Assembly: GCA_022842465.1 (NCBI GenBank)
Contig: JALHPN010000009.1
Location: forward strand, 19,515-83,514
Reading direction: 5' to 3'
DNA: 64,000 bases
Source: Polyangiaceae bacterium
GTDB taxonomy: Bacteria > Myxococcota_A > Polyangia > Polyangiales > Polyangiaceae
The position numbers and the translations under genes are program-made. Positions within the stretch are counted from its first letter, which is position 1. The number at the start of each line of letters is the position of its first letter. Shown piece after piece: positions 18,042 through 26,901 of this stretch. The notes under the pieces are model-generated. The model saw only the letters and a list, made by a program, of their open reading frames with translations, did not search any database and was not told where the DNA came from.

Positions 18042-18661
18042 GAGGGGAGGGGATCCCCACGGAGATCGTCCTCCGCTCGTGCAGCCTGCGTCCCTTCGCG
18101 GAGGCGGATGCGCCTTCGCTCCAGCGCCACGCCGACGACGAGCAGGTCTGGCTGAACTTGCGCGATCGCTTCCCGCATCCGTACATGCTCGAGGACGCGC
18201 GGAGCTGGATCGAGATCGTCGCGGAGCTCCCGGAGGGGACACACTTCGCGATTGACGTCGGCGGCGAGTGCGTCGGCACCGTGGGGATCGTCCTCCAGAC
18301 CGACGTCCACCGGCGCTCGGCCGAGATCGGCTACTGGCTGGGCCGCGCTTTCTGGGGCCGGGGCATCGCGACCGACGTCGTGCGTGCCGTGACGAGCCAC
18401 GGGTTCTTCTCGTTCGGTCTCGTGCGCGTCTTCGCGAGCGTCTTCGCGACGAATCCGGCCTCGGCGCGCGTGCTCGAGAAGGCGGGCTACGCGCTCGAGG
18501 GGCGAATGCGGAGCGCGGTCGTGAAGGACGGCGTGCTGATGGACGCGCTCCTCTACGCGTGCGTGACGGAGGGAGGCATCCCGACGAACGTGGTGCCCCC
18601 GACGGCGCCGGTCCCCTTCTCCGGTCCGTTCTCGTCCTCGCGCCGCGGTCGTCGACGGTAG
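18038..18661 (+). CDS. GNAT-family N-acetyltransferase (RimJ-like)
   Basis: A 207-residue acetyltransferase of the RimJ/RimL type. Motifs in order: LRSCSLRPFAEADAPSLQRH (family start), AEIGYWLGRAFWGRGIATDV (acetyl-CoA pyrophosphate loop, with GRGIA), and RVFASVFATNPASARVLEKA followed by GYALEG (C-terminal signature). It begins with GTG overlapping the TGA of the upstream coiled-coil gene by 4 nt. The last 30 residues are Pro/Ser-rich and end in basic residues outside the fold. It may acetylate a protein N-terminus or a small amine; the substrate is unknown. Confidence 0.88.
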   Translation: MRGEGIPTEIVLRSCSLRPFAEADAPSLQRHADDEQVWLNLRDRFPHPYMLEDARSWIEIVAELPEGTHFAIDVGGECVGTVGIVLQTDVHRRSAEIGYWLGRAFWGRGIATDVVRAVTSHGFFSFGLVRVFASVFATNPASARVLEKAGYALEGRMRSAVVKDGVLMDALLYACVTEGGIPTNVVPPTAPVPFSGPFSSSRRGRRR

Positions 18662-18664
18662 CGG

Positions 18665-20140
18665 TCACGCCTTGGTAGGCGCGGCCTCGATCGCGCAGAG
18701 GACGCCGCGAGCCTTGTTCCGGGTCTCCTCCGCCTCGAGCGCGGGGTCGCTCGCCTCGACGATGCCGGCGCCCGCCGTCACCTCGAAGCGGTCGCCCTTC
18801 TCCACGAGCGTACGGATCGCGATCGCGAAGTCGAGGTCGCCCGTGCGCGACGCGTAGCCGATCGCGCCGCCGTAGATCCCGCGCGGCCTCGCCTCGAGCT
18901 CGCGGATGATCTGCATCGCGCGGATCTTCGGAGCTCCGGACAACGTCCCGGCGGGGAAAGCCGAGTGGACGACCTCGAGCGGAGGCGTCGTCTCCGCGAC
19001 CTTGCCGCGCACCTCGCTCACGATGTGCATGACGTGCGAGTAGCGCTCGACGGCCATGCGCTTCACGAGCTCGACGGAGCCGATCTCCGCGACCCGGCCG
19101 ACGTCGTTGCGGCCGAGGTCGATCAGCATGACGTGCTCGGCGCGCTCCTTCGGATCGGCCAGGAGCTCGGCCTCGAGCGCCGCGTCCTCGGCCGGCGTCG
19201 TGCCACGCGGACGCGTCCCGGCGAGCGGCCGCACCGTCATCACGCCGGCCTCGAGCCGCACCATCGTCTCCGGGCTCGCGCCCGCGACCCGAAGGCGGGC
19301 GCCGGGCTCCTCGGAGGGACCAGGCGGGAGATCGAGGAAGTACATGTACGGCGACGGGTTGAGGAGCCGCATCGCGCGGTAGACGTCGAAGGCGTCGCGC
19401 CCGTTCCGCGGCGTCGAGAACGTGCGGGCGAGCACGATCTGGAACGCATCACCGGCTGCGATGTACTCCTGCGCGCGCCGCACGCGGTCTCCGAACGCCG
19501 CGTCGTCGAGGTCCGTCTCGACGCCCGACGGGAGGCGCGAGCGATCCGGGAGCGCGATCGCGGACAACCCCGGATCTCTCGCGAGGTCTGCGTAGGCGCG
19601 CTCGACGTCGGCCGCGTCGCGCGCCGCGATCGTCACGGTCTGGGCGAGCGCGTCGAACACGACGACGGTGCACTCGCCGAGGAAGCGCGCGAGGGGGACG
19701 TAGTGCTCGGACCACGTCGCATCACTCCCCGGTGGCACCTTGTCGATGAGGTGCACGATGTCCCAGGCGAGATACCCCACGTGGGCGGTCGCGAACCGCG
19801 CCGCGGTCGCGGCGTGCGGGTCGTCGTGCTCGGGCGCCGCGTGCCGTCCGATGACGGACTCGATCGCCGCGAGCGGATCCTTCCCGAGGGAAGGCGCGAG
19901 CGCGGGAATGTCGTTCGCGCTCTTCGCGCCGGAGCCACCCCGGATCGACCAGCCGTCGCGATCGAGGAGCGCCTCGTACCGCGGCCGATAGCCCAGGATC
20001 GAGTAGCGTCCCCATCGCTCCCCGCCCACCACGCTCTCGAGGAGGAACGAGGCGCCCTCCGCATCGGCCTGCCGGAGCGCGGCGTACGCTCGGACCGGGG
20101 TGAGCGCGTCCGAGGCGAACGTGCGCGTCGCGACCTTCAC
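18665..20140 (-). CDS. trpE: Anthranilate synthase component I
   Basis: TrpE uses chorismate and ammonia to make anthranilate, the first step of tryptophan synthesis. The N-terminal part has [20 protein letters not shown] (the LLES element linked to Trp feedback inhibition) and the middle has [13 protein letters not shown]. The chorismate-binding domain shows [60 protein letters not shown] and [19 protein letters not shown]. At 491 residues the length is normal. The gene starts at GTG 20140, overlapping the stop of the Kal-Kce gene by 4 nt, so it depends on translation from upstream. No trpG lies in this window. Confidence 0.93.
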   Translation of the reverse strand: MKVATRTFASDALTPVRAYAALRQADAEGASFLLESVVGGERWGRYSILGYRPRYEALLDRDGWSIRGGSGAKSANDIPALAPSLGKDPLAAIESVIGRHAAPEHDDPHAATAARFATAHVGYLAWDIVHLIDKVPPGSDATWSEHYVPLARFLGECTVVVFDALAQTVTIAARDAADVERAYADLARDPGLSAIALPDRSRLPSGVETDLDDAAFGDRVRRAQEYIAAGDAFQIVLARTFSTPRNGRDAFDVYRAMRLLNPSPYMYFLDLPPGPSEEPGARLRVAGASPETMVRLEAGVMTVRPLAGTRPRGTTPAEDAALEAELLADPKERAEHVMLIDLGRNDVGRVAEIGSVELVKRMAVERYSHVMHIVSEVRGKVAETTPPLEVVHSAFPAGTLSGAPKIRAMQIIRELEARPRGIYGGAIGYASRTGDLDFAIAIRTLVEKGDRFEVTAGAGIVEASDPALEAEETRNKARGVLCAIEAAPTKA

Positions 20141-21477
20141 GGGCGCGCGGCTCCGTCCTTCTGGAGGAGGAGCGCTCGGGCCCGCATGGGCTCGACCGGG
20201 GTGCGTCCGATGCTCTTCGCGTAGGCTGCCGCGCGGAGGACGAGCGGCGCGCTGCCCTCCGAGAGCACCCCCTTCGAGAGGTAGATGTTGTCCTCGAGCC
20301 CCACGCGCGCGTGCCCGCCGAGGCGCATCGCGAGCTCCGTCATCGGCTGCTGGAAGCGACCGACGGCGGCGACCGCCCAGGAGGCGCCGGCCGGGACGCG
20401 CGTCATCATGTAGCGGACGTTCGCCTCGTTCGCCCCGATGCCGCCCGGCACGCCCATCACGAACTGGAAGTGGAGGGGCGCGTGGAGCAGGCCTTTCTCG
20501 GCGAGGGCGAGCGCCTCCTCCACGTGACCGACCTCGTAGCACTCGAGCTCCGCGATGGCGCCCGACTCCCGGATGCGGGCGGCGAGGTCCTTGATCTGCG
20601 GACGCGTGTTGACGAACACGTCGTCGCCGAAGTTGAGCGTGCCGCAGTTGAGCGTCGCCATCTCCGGCTTGCAGGCGAGGGGCTGGGCGCGCTCGTCAAT
20701 CGACATGCCGATCGCGCCGCCGGTCGACACTTGCACGATGCAGTCGGTCTTCGCGCGGATCCTGTCGATCGTCTCCGCGAAGCGCTCCTTCGACTGGGTC
20801 GGCGACCCGTCGTCGTTGCGCACGTGGAGGTGGATGACGGCGGCGCCGGCCTCGCGGCAGCGCGCGGCCTCGTCGGCGATCTCGTTCGGGGTGATGGGGA
20901 GGTGCGGGGTGCTCGCGCGCGTGACCTCGGCGCCGACGATCGCCGCCGTGAGGACGATCTCGGGCGCGTGGGTCTCCGCGCGGGCGAGCGTGCGCGGACC
21001 GCCGTCCGAAGAGGCCGGCGTCACGATCGGACCCGGCGAAGGTGGCCCTGCGGCCGGAAGCGCCGGCATGTAGAGCTCGCGGGGACGCCGTTGGAGGTCC
21101 TTCGGCGTCACGCACGTGCCCGTCGCGCGACAGACGACCTCGGGATCGGAGAGCACCTCGGCCGCGCTCGCTGGCCGGCCCGGGCCCCGGAGGTTCGCGA
21201 TCACCTTCCGCGCCTCGAACCGCATCTGTCGGCTCGTGTTGCCGATCTTCACGAGCTCGGCCGATGCCTCGATGTAGTCGCCCGCGAAGACGGGCGCGAG
21301 GAACTCCACCGTCTCGTAGGCGCGGAAGAGGCCCTCGTCGCCGTCGAGGCGGATGAGGAGCTCGGTCGCGAGATCCCCGAAGAGGGCCAGCATGCGAGCG
21401 CCGTCGACGAGCTCGCCCGCGTAGTGGGCGTCGTGTGCGCTCATCCGGAGCCGGAGGACGACCTTCATCCCGATCAT
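20137..21477 (-). CDS. Fused 3-aminobutyryl-CoA ammonia lyase / 3-keto-5-aminohexanoate cleavage enzyme (Kal-Kce)
   Basis: A 446-residue fusion. Residues 1 to about 125 are a hotdog domain matching Kal: [39 protein letters not shown] and [20 protein letters not shown]. After a Pro-rich linker, residues from about 165 match Kce/BKACE (DUF849): [19 protein letters not shown], the zinc pair in [22 protein letters not shown], and [19 protein letters not shown]. Catalytic residues known from the family (two His, then Arg, Glu, Asp in RVGLED) are all present. Kce converts 3-keto-5-aminohexanoate and acetyl-CoA to 3-aminobutyryl-CoA and acetoacetate, and Kal then removes ammonia. Both are late steps of lysine degradation, so the fusion links consecutive reactions. 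Start 21477 was chosen at the conserved N-terminus. Confidence 0.85.
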   Translation of the reverse strand: MIGMKVVLRLRMSAHDAHYAGELVDGARMLALFGDLATELLIRLDGDEGLFRAYETVEFLAPVFAGDYIEASAELVKIGNTSRQMRFEARKVIANLRGPGRPASAAEVLSDPEVVCRATGTCVTPKDLQRRPRELYMPALPAAGPPSPGPIVTPASSDGGPRTLARAETHAPEIVLTAAIVGAEVTRASTPHLPITPNEIADEAARCREAGAAVIHLHVRNDDGSPTQSKERFAETIDRIRAKTDCIVQVSTGGAIGMSIDERAQPLACKPEMATLNCGTLNFGDDVFVNTRPQIKDLAARIRESGAIAELECYEVGHVEEALALAEKGLLHAPLHFQFVMGVPGGIGANEANVRYMMTRVPAGASWAVAAVGRFQQPMTELAMRLGGHARVGLEDNIYLSKGVLSEGSAPLVLRAAAYAKSIGRTPVEPMRARALLLQKDGAARP

Positions 21478-21697
21478 GGCCCGATCGATACCACGGACCC
21501 CTCCGCCCGGGCGATCGGCTCCGGGCGGCCCGCGAGCGGCTCGGCCCGCCTGGCGAGCGGGCGAAGGGGAGAACGGTCTCCGACGTTGTCTCGAGGAAAC
21601 CCCGACGGCTCTCCCCGCACCCGTCGTTGCCGCTTCGCGTCGATCATGATAGGTGCGTCGACCGAGCGAGCGCGAAAGGCGAGCCAGAAAAGCACCC

Positions 21698-22498
21698 ATG
21701 GTCTTCGTCGAAGCCCGTAATCTCCCTTCTCACGTCGGCATCATCATGGACGGCAACGGTCGCTGGGCGCAGCTCCGCGGCCAGGAGCGGGTGGAAGGCC
21801 ACCGTGAGGGCTCGAAGGCCGTCCGCCGCATCGTCCGCGCGGCGCGTCGCCTCGGCCTCCGCGCCCTGACGCTCTATGCCTTCAGCGAGCAGAACTGGGC
21901 GCGCCCCGAGGACGAGGTGGACACCCTCATGGTCCTCCTCCGCGATTTCCTCCTCTCGGAGCGCGACGAGATCCTCGACCACGGCATCCGGCTGAACGCC
22001 GTCGGCAACCTGGGGCGCCTCCCGGGGCTCGTGCGCGGCGTGCTCGACCCGCTCCGGAACGACAGCGCGTCGCACCACGAGATGACGCTCACCCTCGCGC
22101 TCAGCTACGGCGGCCGCGAGGAGATCGCGGCGGTCGCCCGCGAGCTCGCGACCGAGTGCGCGAACGGCCGCATGCGCCCCGAGGACGTGACCGCCGAGAG
22201 CCTGCGTGGCCGCATGCCGAGCCTCGCCGTCGGCGATCCGGATCTCGTCATCCGCACGGGCGGCGAGCGCCGCATCTCGAACTTCCTCCTCTACGGGCTC
22301 GCGTACGCCGAGCTCCACTTCACGGACGCCCTCTGGCCCGATTTCGCCGAGGCGGATCTCTACGAGGCCATCGAGAGCTACCAGCGACGCGAGCGCCGTT
22401 TCGGTCTCGTCGGCAAGGGCGCGGTGCCCGTCTCTCCGGAGGCTCCGACGCCGCCGGCGCCGCCGAGCGAGGCGACGCGGCTCCGTCTCGTGGGGTGA
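21698..22498 (+). CDS. uppS: Isoprenyl transferase (undecaprenyl diphosphate synthase)
   Basis: UppS adds isopentenyl units in cis to farnesyl diphosphate to make the C55 carrier lipid of cell-wall synthesis. Motifs: [20 protein letters not shown] (catalytic Asp in MDGNGRWA), [20 protein letters not shown], and [20 protein letters not shown] followed by [12 protein letters not shown]. At 266 residues the length is normal, with a short Pro-rich extension at the end. The ATG at 21698 fits the usual N-terminus. It is divergent from the Kal-Kce operon across 220 bp, and its stop overlaps the start of cdsA by one base (TGATG), so the two form an operon. Confidence 0.94.
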   Translation: MVFVEARNLPSHVGIIMDGNGRWAQLRGQERVEGHREGSKAVRRIVRAARRLGLRALTLYAFSEQNWARPEDEVDTLMVLLRDFLLSERDEILDHGIRLNAVGNLGRLPGLVRGVLDPLRNDSASHHEMTLTLALSYGGREEIAAVARELATECANGRMRPEDVTAESLRGRMPSLAVGDPDLVIRTGGERRISNFLLYGLAYAELHFTDALWPDFAEADLYEAIESYQRRERRFGLVGKGAVPVSPEAPTPPAPPSEATRLRLVG

Positions 22499-23355
22499 TG
22501 GTGGACCCGGCCGTCGAGAAGGCGAGCGCGAACAAGAACCTCGCGATCCGCGTCGCGACGGCGGCGGTCGGCGCGCCCCTCATCCTGGCGCTCCTCTACA
22601 AGGGGCCCCCGTGGGGCTTCTACCTGCTCGTCCTCCCGGCCGCCCTCATCGGCGCGTGGGAGCTCTTCAACATGACGCACCCGGGGGATCGCGCGTCCCA
22701 GGCGATGGGCGTCGCGATGACGGCGCTGGCTTCGGGCGCGACGTACCTGTCGAACGGCGATCTCCGGATGGTGGTGACGATGGTGATCGTCGTACCGCTC
22801 GCCGGTCCGCTCCTCACGCTCGTCCGCCTCGGCGACATGAAGACGGCGGCGCTCCGCGCGTGCGCGATGGGCTTCGCGCCGTTCTTCGTCGGAGTGCCCT
22901 TGACGCTCCTCGCGCTCCTCCGCCGCGATCTCGGCGCCGACGGCCCTGGCTACGTCGTGCTCACGATCATGTTCGCGTGGTTCAGCGACACGGGCGGCTA
23001 TTTCGCCGGGCGCTTCCTCGGGAAGCGGAAGCTCTACGAGGCCGTGTCGCCGAAGAAGACCGTGGAGGGGGCGATCGGCGGCCTCGGCGGGAGCGTCGTC
23101 GGCGCCCTCCTCGCGCATTTCTGGTTTTTGCCGTCACTGCCGCTCGCGCACGGCGTCCCGCTCGCGATCCTCGCGGGCGCGCTCGGTCAGGCGGGCGATC
23201 TCGGCGAGTCCGTCCTGAAGCGCTCCACGGGCGTCAAGGACTCGGGTGCGATCGTTCCCGGCCACGGCGGCATCCTCGATCGCGTCGACGCGCTCATTCT
23301 CACGAGCGCGGTGACGTACCTCTACACGCTCTGGTTCCTCCGGCCCGGCGCGTAG
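22498..23355 (+). CDS. cdsA: Phosphatidate cytidylyltransferase
   Basis: CdsA makes CDP-diacylglycerol from phosphatidate and CTP, the branch point of phospholipid synthesis, at the inner membrane. The 285-residue protein has about eight hydrophobic stretches. The C-terminal signature SVLKRSTGVKDSGAIVPGHG followed by GILDRVDALILTS is intact, as is the preceding FAWFSDTGGYFAGRFLGKRK and SPKKTVEGAIGGL. It begins with the ATG of a TGATG junction with uppS, the common genomic order. A hairpin with a T-run follows 32 bp after the stop. Confidence 0.94.
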   Translation: MVDPAVEKASANKNLAIRVATAAVGAPLILALLYKGPPWGFYLLVLPAALIGAWELFNMTHPGDRASQAMGVAMTALASGATYLSNGDLRMVVTMVIVVPLAGPLLTLVRLGDMKTAALRACAMGFAPFFVGVPLTLLALLRRDLGADGPGYVVLTIMFAWFSDTGGYFAGRFLGKRKLYEAVSPKKTVEGAIGGLGGSVVGALLAHFWFLPSLPLAHGVPLAILAGALGQAGDLGESVLKRSTGVKDSGAIVPGHGGILDRVDALILTSAVTYLYTLWFLRPGA

Positions 23356-23387
23356 GCCGGCGCGCCGAGGCGGCCCACGTCACTCAC

Positions 23388-23442
23388 CTCTGCGTGACGT
23401 GCTTCGTTTCGCCTCGATCCCGGCGCCGTCACGCAGAGTTTT
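23388..23442 (+). terminator. 12-bp stem-loop followed by TTTT
   Basis: CTCTGCGTGACG (23388-23399) and CGTCACGCAGAG (23427-23438) are perfect 12-base inverted repeats separated by 27 nt and followed directly by TTTT (23439-23442). Its place 32 bp after cdsA fits an intrinsic terminator for uppS-cdsA. It also lies 77 bp before the dehydrogenase start, so a leader or attenuator role is not excluded. Confidence 0.6.
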
Positions 23443-23518
23443 CGCGCATGATCTCGACGCGTCGCGGCACGCGGTTTTCGAGCTTGCAGCTCCCGTGGAT
23501 GCGCTAAGACGAGCGGCG

Positions 23519-24865
23519 ATGAAACCGTCCGATCCCCCGTCAGAAACGCTGAAGATTGGAACGCCGTCCACCGTCCCGGCGGCGCCCGGTTCCGCGAGGA
23601 CGCTCGTGAAGGAGTACGACTTCTTCAAGGTGGTCCAGGACTACCTCGATCGCGCCGCGCGCACGATCAACCTCGCGGACTACGTCCGCACGATCCTGAG
23701 CCAGCCCAAGAACGAGCTCATCATCAACTTCCCGGTGAAGATGGATGACGGGCAGGTCCGGCTCTTCAAGGGCTACCGCGTCCAGCACAACAACCTCCTC
23801 GGCCCGTTCAAAGGCGGCATGCGCTTCCACCCGAGCGTCACGCTCGACGACGTGAAGGCGCTCGCCGCGATGATGACGTGGAAGTGCGCGCTCATGCGCG
23901 TCCCGTTCGGCGGCGGCAAGGGCGGGATCAAGTTCGACCCGCACGCCGTCTCGAAGGCGGAGCTCCAGCGGATCACGCGTCGCTTCACCCACGCGCTCGG
24001 GGAGAACATCGGACCCGAGTACGACATCCCCGCGCCCGACGTCGGCACCAACAGCCAGACGATGGCGTGGTTCATGGACACGTACTCGAACACCGTCAGC
24101 GCGGCGTACAAGCAGAGCGTGAAGGGCGTCGTCACGGGCAAGCCCGTCGCGTCCGGCGGCACGCTCGGCCGCGCGAAGGCCACGGGCCAGGGCATGGTCT
24201 ACTGCGTGATCGAGTGGTCGAAGGAGAAGGGCTTCGAGCTCGAAGGCTCCACCATGACCGTGCAGGGCTTCGGCAACGTCGGCTCGCACCTCGCCGTCAT
24301 CCTCTCGCGTCTCGGCGTGTCGACGGTCGCCGTCGGCGATCACTCGGGGTACATGTACAACCCCGAGGGCTTCAACGCGCACAAGCTCCAGGACTGGGTC
24401 GAGGAGCACGGATCCATCGCTGGCTACCCGGGAGGCAAGGCCATCACGCGCGAGGAGTTCTTCAAGACGAAGTCCGACATCTTCGCGCCCTGCGCCCTCG
24501 AGAACCAGATCGGCGAGACCGAGGCGCGCGCGCTCGAGTGCAAGCTCATCGTCGAGGGCGCGAACGGCCCGACGAACCCCGCCGGCGAGAAGATCCTCCT
24601 CGAGCGTGGCATCGACATCCTCCCGGACGTCCTCGCCAACTCGGGCGGCGTCACCGTCAGCTACTACGAGTGGGTCCAGAACAAGCGCTCGGAGTCGTGG
24701 ACGGAAGAAGAGGTCGACGCGAAGCTGGAGCGCGCGATGAGCCGCGCCTACCGAGAGGTCGCCGACTTCGCGCGGCAGAACAAGGTCGATCGTCGGATCG
24801 CGGCGTACGCGCTGGCGCTCCAGCGGATCGAGGCGGTCTACAAGGAGCGCGAGATCTTCCCGTGA
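23519..24865 (+). CDS. Glu/Leu/Phe/Val-type amino-acid dehydrogenase
   Basis: A 448-residue NAD(P)-dependent amino-acid dehydrogenase, most like glutamate dehydrogenase. The substrate-binding region reads GYRVQHNNLLGPFKGGMRFH, the catalytic Lys sits in MRVPFGGGKGGIKFDP, and EYDIPAPDVGTNSQTMAWFM and the cofactor fold TMTVQGFGNVGSHLAVILS follow. The LIVEGANGPTNP element and the closing LPDVLANSGGVTVSYYEWVQ are typical. It converts glutamate (or a similar amino acid) to the 2-oxo acid and ammonia. The ATG at 23519 is chosen by family length; an in-frame extension upstream runs into the hairpin. A strong hairpin terminates the gene. Confidence 0.92.
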   Translation: MKPSDPPSETLKIGTPSTVPAAPGSARTLVKEYDFFKVVQDYLDRAARTINLADYVRTILSQPKNELIINFPVKMDDGQVRLFKGYRVQHNNLLGPFKGGMRFHPSVTLDDVKALAAMMTWKCALMRVPFGGGKGGIKFDPHAVSKAELQRITRRFTHALGENIGPEYDIPAPDVGTNSQTMAWFMDTYSNTVSAAYKQSVKGVVTGKPVASGGTLGRAKATGQGMVYCVIEWSKEKGFELEGSTMTVQGFGNVGSHLAVILSRLGVSTVAVGDHSGYMYNPEGFNAHKLQDWVEEHGSIAGYPGGKAITREEFFKTKSDIFAPCALENQIGETEARALECKLIVEGANGPTNPAGEKILLERGIDILPDVLANSGGVTVSYYEWVQNKRSESWTEEEVDAKLERAMSRAYREVADFARQNKVDRRIAAYALALQRIEAVYKEREIFP

Positions 24866-24894
24866 CGTGACGCGACCTACCGCGGCGCACGTCG

Positions 24895-24927
24895 AGAGCC
24901 CCCGCATGTGACTCGTGCGGGGGCTCT
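24895..24927 (+). terminator. Strong perfect 12-bp hairpin terminator
   Basis: AGAGCCCCCGCA and TGCGGGGGCTCT form a perfect 12-bp GC-rich stem around TGTGACTCG, 29 bp after the dehydrogenase stop. No T-run follows, but stems this strong are common terminators in GC-rich genomes. Confidence 0.7.
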
Positions 24928-25164
24928 GTCGTCTCTGCACGGCGGTCGGCCCACGCGAGGCCACGCGCCGGTGAGGCCTGCCTCTCCTCATCGGTGTGGA
25001 CGCGAGGTCCACCGCGCGGAGGCGGGGTGCACAACGGGCCACGCCGGCCGCTCCGAAGTACCTGGAAGCTGTGCAGACCACCTTCGAGCTCGGCCGAGCA
25101 CGCGAGTTGCTCTGCCCTCCGTACCCCACGCCATCGAGCGAGTGAGGGAACGGAGGGAGCCCGA

Positions 25165-26616
25165 ATGCTGAATCGCTGGTCGCTTGTCGGTACGTTGGGG
25201 ATGGTGGTCGGCAGCGCCGGCCTCGCCGCTTGTGCAGGGGATCGAATCGAGGCCGACGACGGGACGGCCACCGTCGCCTCGGAGCTCTCGAAGGATGATC
25301 GGCGTGAGGCGAAGGAGGCGTGCCGCACGAGCCGCCGTCTCCAGCGCATGGCCCGCGGGCGCAGCCTCGGCGACGACTACGACGGTGAAGACGACGCCGA
25401 CGCCCATGCCACCGACGCGATCCGTCGGGGACGTCACCACTTCAACGACCGCCGTCTGCGAGGCCTCGGAGCCAACGGTCGCGCGTGCGCCGACTGCCAT
25501 CAGGCGCACGACGCGTACAGCCTCTCGCCGTCCACCGCGAAGGCGCGCTTCGACGCTCTCCAGAAGTGCCGGTCGATCGAGCCGGACGCGGACGACCCGC
25601 TCTTCCGCGCGATCGACGCGGACGATTTCCGCGTCAACGGCGCGAACGCGAGCGACTTCTCGAACCTCGTGGAGAACGGCCTCGTCCGCGTGACCCTCCC
25701 GCTTCCCGGCAACGTGAAGCTGCTCGACCCCGTCACGCTGCTGCCGACCGGGGAGACCGAAGCGGACGTCTGGCGCGCCGTTCCCACGGTCCACAACGTG
25801 GCGATCACGGGCTCGAACGGCATCGCGCCCTTCGGCCCCCGCGGGCCGAACACGAGCGGCGGTTACCAGATCGACGCGCGCTTCGGCACGCTCCAGGAGC
25901 AGGCCCTCGGCGCGCTCACCGCTCACGCGCAGATCACGTCGCAGCCGGCGCCGCGGATGCTCGACGACCTCGCGGCGTTCCAGAACGATCTCTTCAGCTC
26001 GGCTGGCGTCCGCGCCATCGCCGGCGCGCTCCAGGCGGGCACGACGCCGCCGGACATCGACCCGCCGCTCACGGCGCTGGAGACCGAGGGCAAGGCCGTC
26101 TTCGAGCGCGCGTGCGGCAACTGCCACGGCGGCGCGAGCCAGTCGAACACCATCCAGCAGAACCTCCCGCCGTTCGCGGTGCTCGCGCGCTTCCACAACC
26201 CGCGCGCTGGCTGCCCTCGCAACAAGGACACGGCCGCGACGCCGCGCTGGGCGTTCGACCCCTGTCCCAGCCGCCTCGAGCGCAACGCGCGCACGTACGA
26301 GGTCACGAACGCAGACGGGTCGAAGTCGCGCATCCGCACGAACGACCCCGGCCGCATGCTCCTCACCGGCAACTTCGCGGACGCGGAGACGTTCGACGTT
26401 CCGCAGCTCCGGAACCTCGCGGCGACCGCGCCGTACTTCCACAACAACAGCGTCGACACCATCGAGGGCGTCGTCATCCTCTACGAGGAGTTCTACAAGC
26501 GCGTGCTCGCCGTGGCTCCGACGTCGGGCACGCTCACGACGGACGGCATCAACAGGGATCGCCCCAACACGGCGGCGGATCGCGACGCCCTCGTCGCGTA
26601 CCTCCGCAAGCTCTGA
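25165..26616 (+). CDS. Di-haem cytochrome c peroxidase/MauG-like lipoprotein
   Basis: A 483-residue secreted lipoprotein (lipobox LAAC near residue 23) with two c-type haem sites: CADCH at about residue 108 and CGNCH at about 317. The C-terminal part carries the MauG/CcpA family element FDVPQLRNLAATAPYFHNNS followed by VDTIEGVVILYEEF. Members reduce hydrogen peroxide or oxidise protein residues using electrons from other cytochromes. The region between the haem sites is longer than in standard peroxidases (about 325 residues). ATG 25165 is preceded by GGAGGG. The 299 bp upstream hold the hairpin terminator and otherwise no recognisable gene. Confidence 0.82.
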   Translation: MLNRWSLVGTLGMVVGSAGLAACAGDRIEADDGTATVASELSKDDRREAKEACRTSRRLQRMARGRSLGDDYDGEDDADAHATDAIRRGRHHFNDRRLRGLGANGRACADCHQAHDAYSLSPSTAKARFDALQKCRSIEPDADDPLFRAIDADDFRVNGANASDFSNLVENGLVRVTLPLPGNVKLLDPVTLLPTGETEADVWRAVPTVHNVAITGSNGIAPFGPRGPNTSGGYQIDARFGTLQEQALGALTAHAQITSQPAPRMLDDLAAFQNDLFSSAGVRAIAGALQAGTTPPDIDPPLTALETEGKAVFERACGNCHGGASQSNTIQQNLPPFAVLARFHNPRAGCPRNKDTAATPRWAFDPCPSRLERNARTYEVTNADGSKSRIRTNDPGRMLLTGNFADAETFDVPQLRNLAATAPYFHNNSVDTIEGVVILYEEFYKRVLAVAPTSGTLTTDGINRDRPNTAADRDALVAYLRKL

Positions 26617-26645
26617 CCCGACCATCCGTTCGAAACGACCGCCGT

Positions 26646-26667
26646 GGCGGGCTCCCTGGAGCTCGCC
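26646..26667 (+). terminator. Candidate hairpin after peroxidase-like gene
   Basis: GGCGGGCTCC and GGAGCTCGCC pair over 10 bp, with one G-T wobble, around a very short loop, 29 bp after the stop at 26616. The rest of the 285-bp gap to the next gene shows no recognisable gene. Confidence 0.4.
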
Positions 26668-26901
26668 GCGGCGATCGCGTTCCGCGAGAGGAAACCCGCG
26701 ACCAGCCCCGATGACGTCTGCAGCTCCGCGAAAATGAAGTGACAATGAGCTCGAGAAGGTCGGTACCCACATGACGTGACGTCTGCTTCCTTCTGCGCGT
26801 GACTCGCGCGAACACCCCGTCTTCGTCGTTCCGCCCGCATCTTGCGCTGGGCTGGGCGAGTGGCCGTGGGTAACATCGCAGATCGCTCGGAGGTGAGCGG
26901 G

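Noticed and set aside
18665..20542. Longer minus-strand start for trpE
   Set aside because: TrpE homology starts at the GTG at 20140, which overlaps the upstream stop; the extension is antisense-like and Arg-rich.
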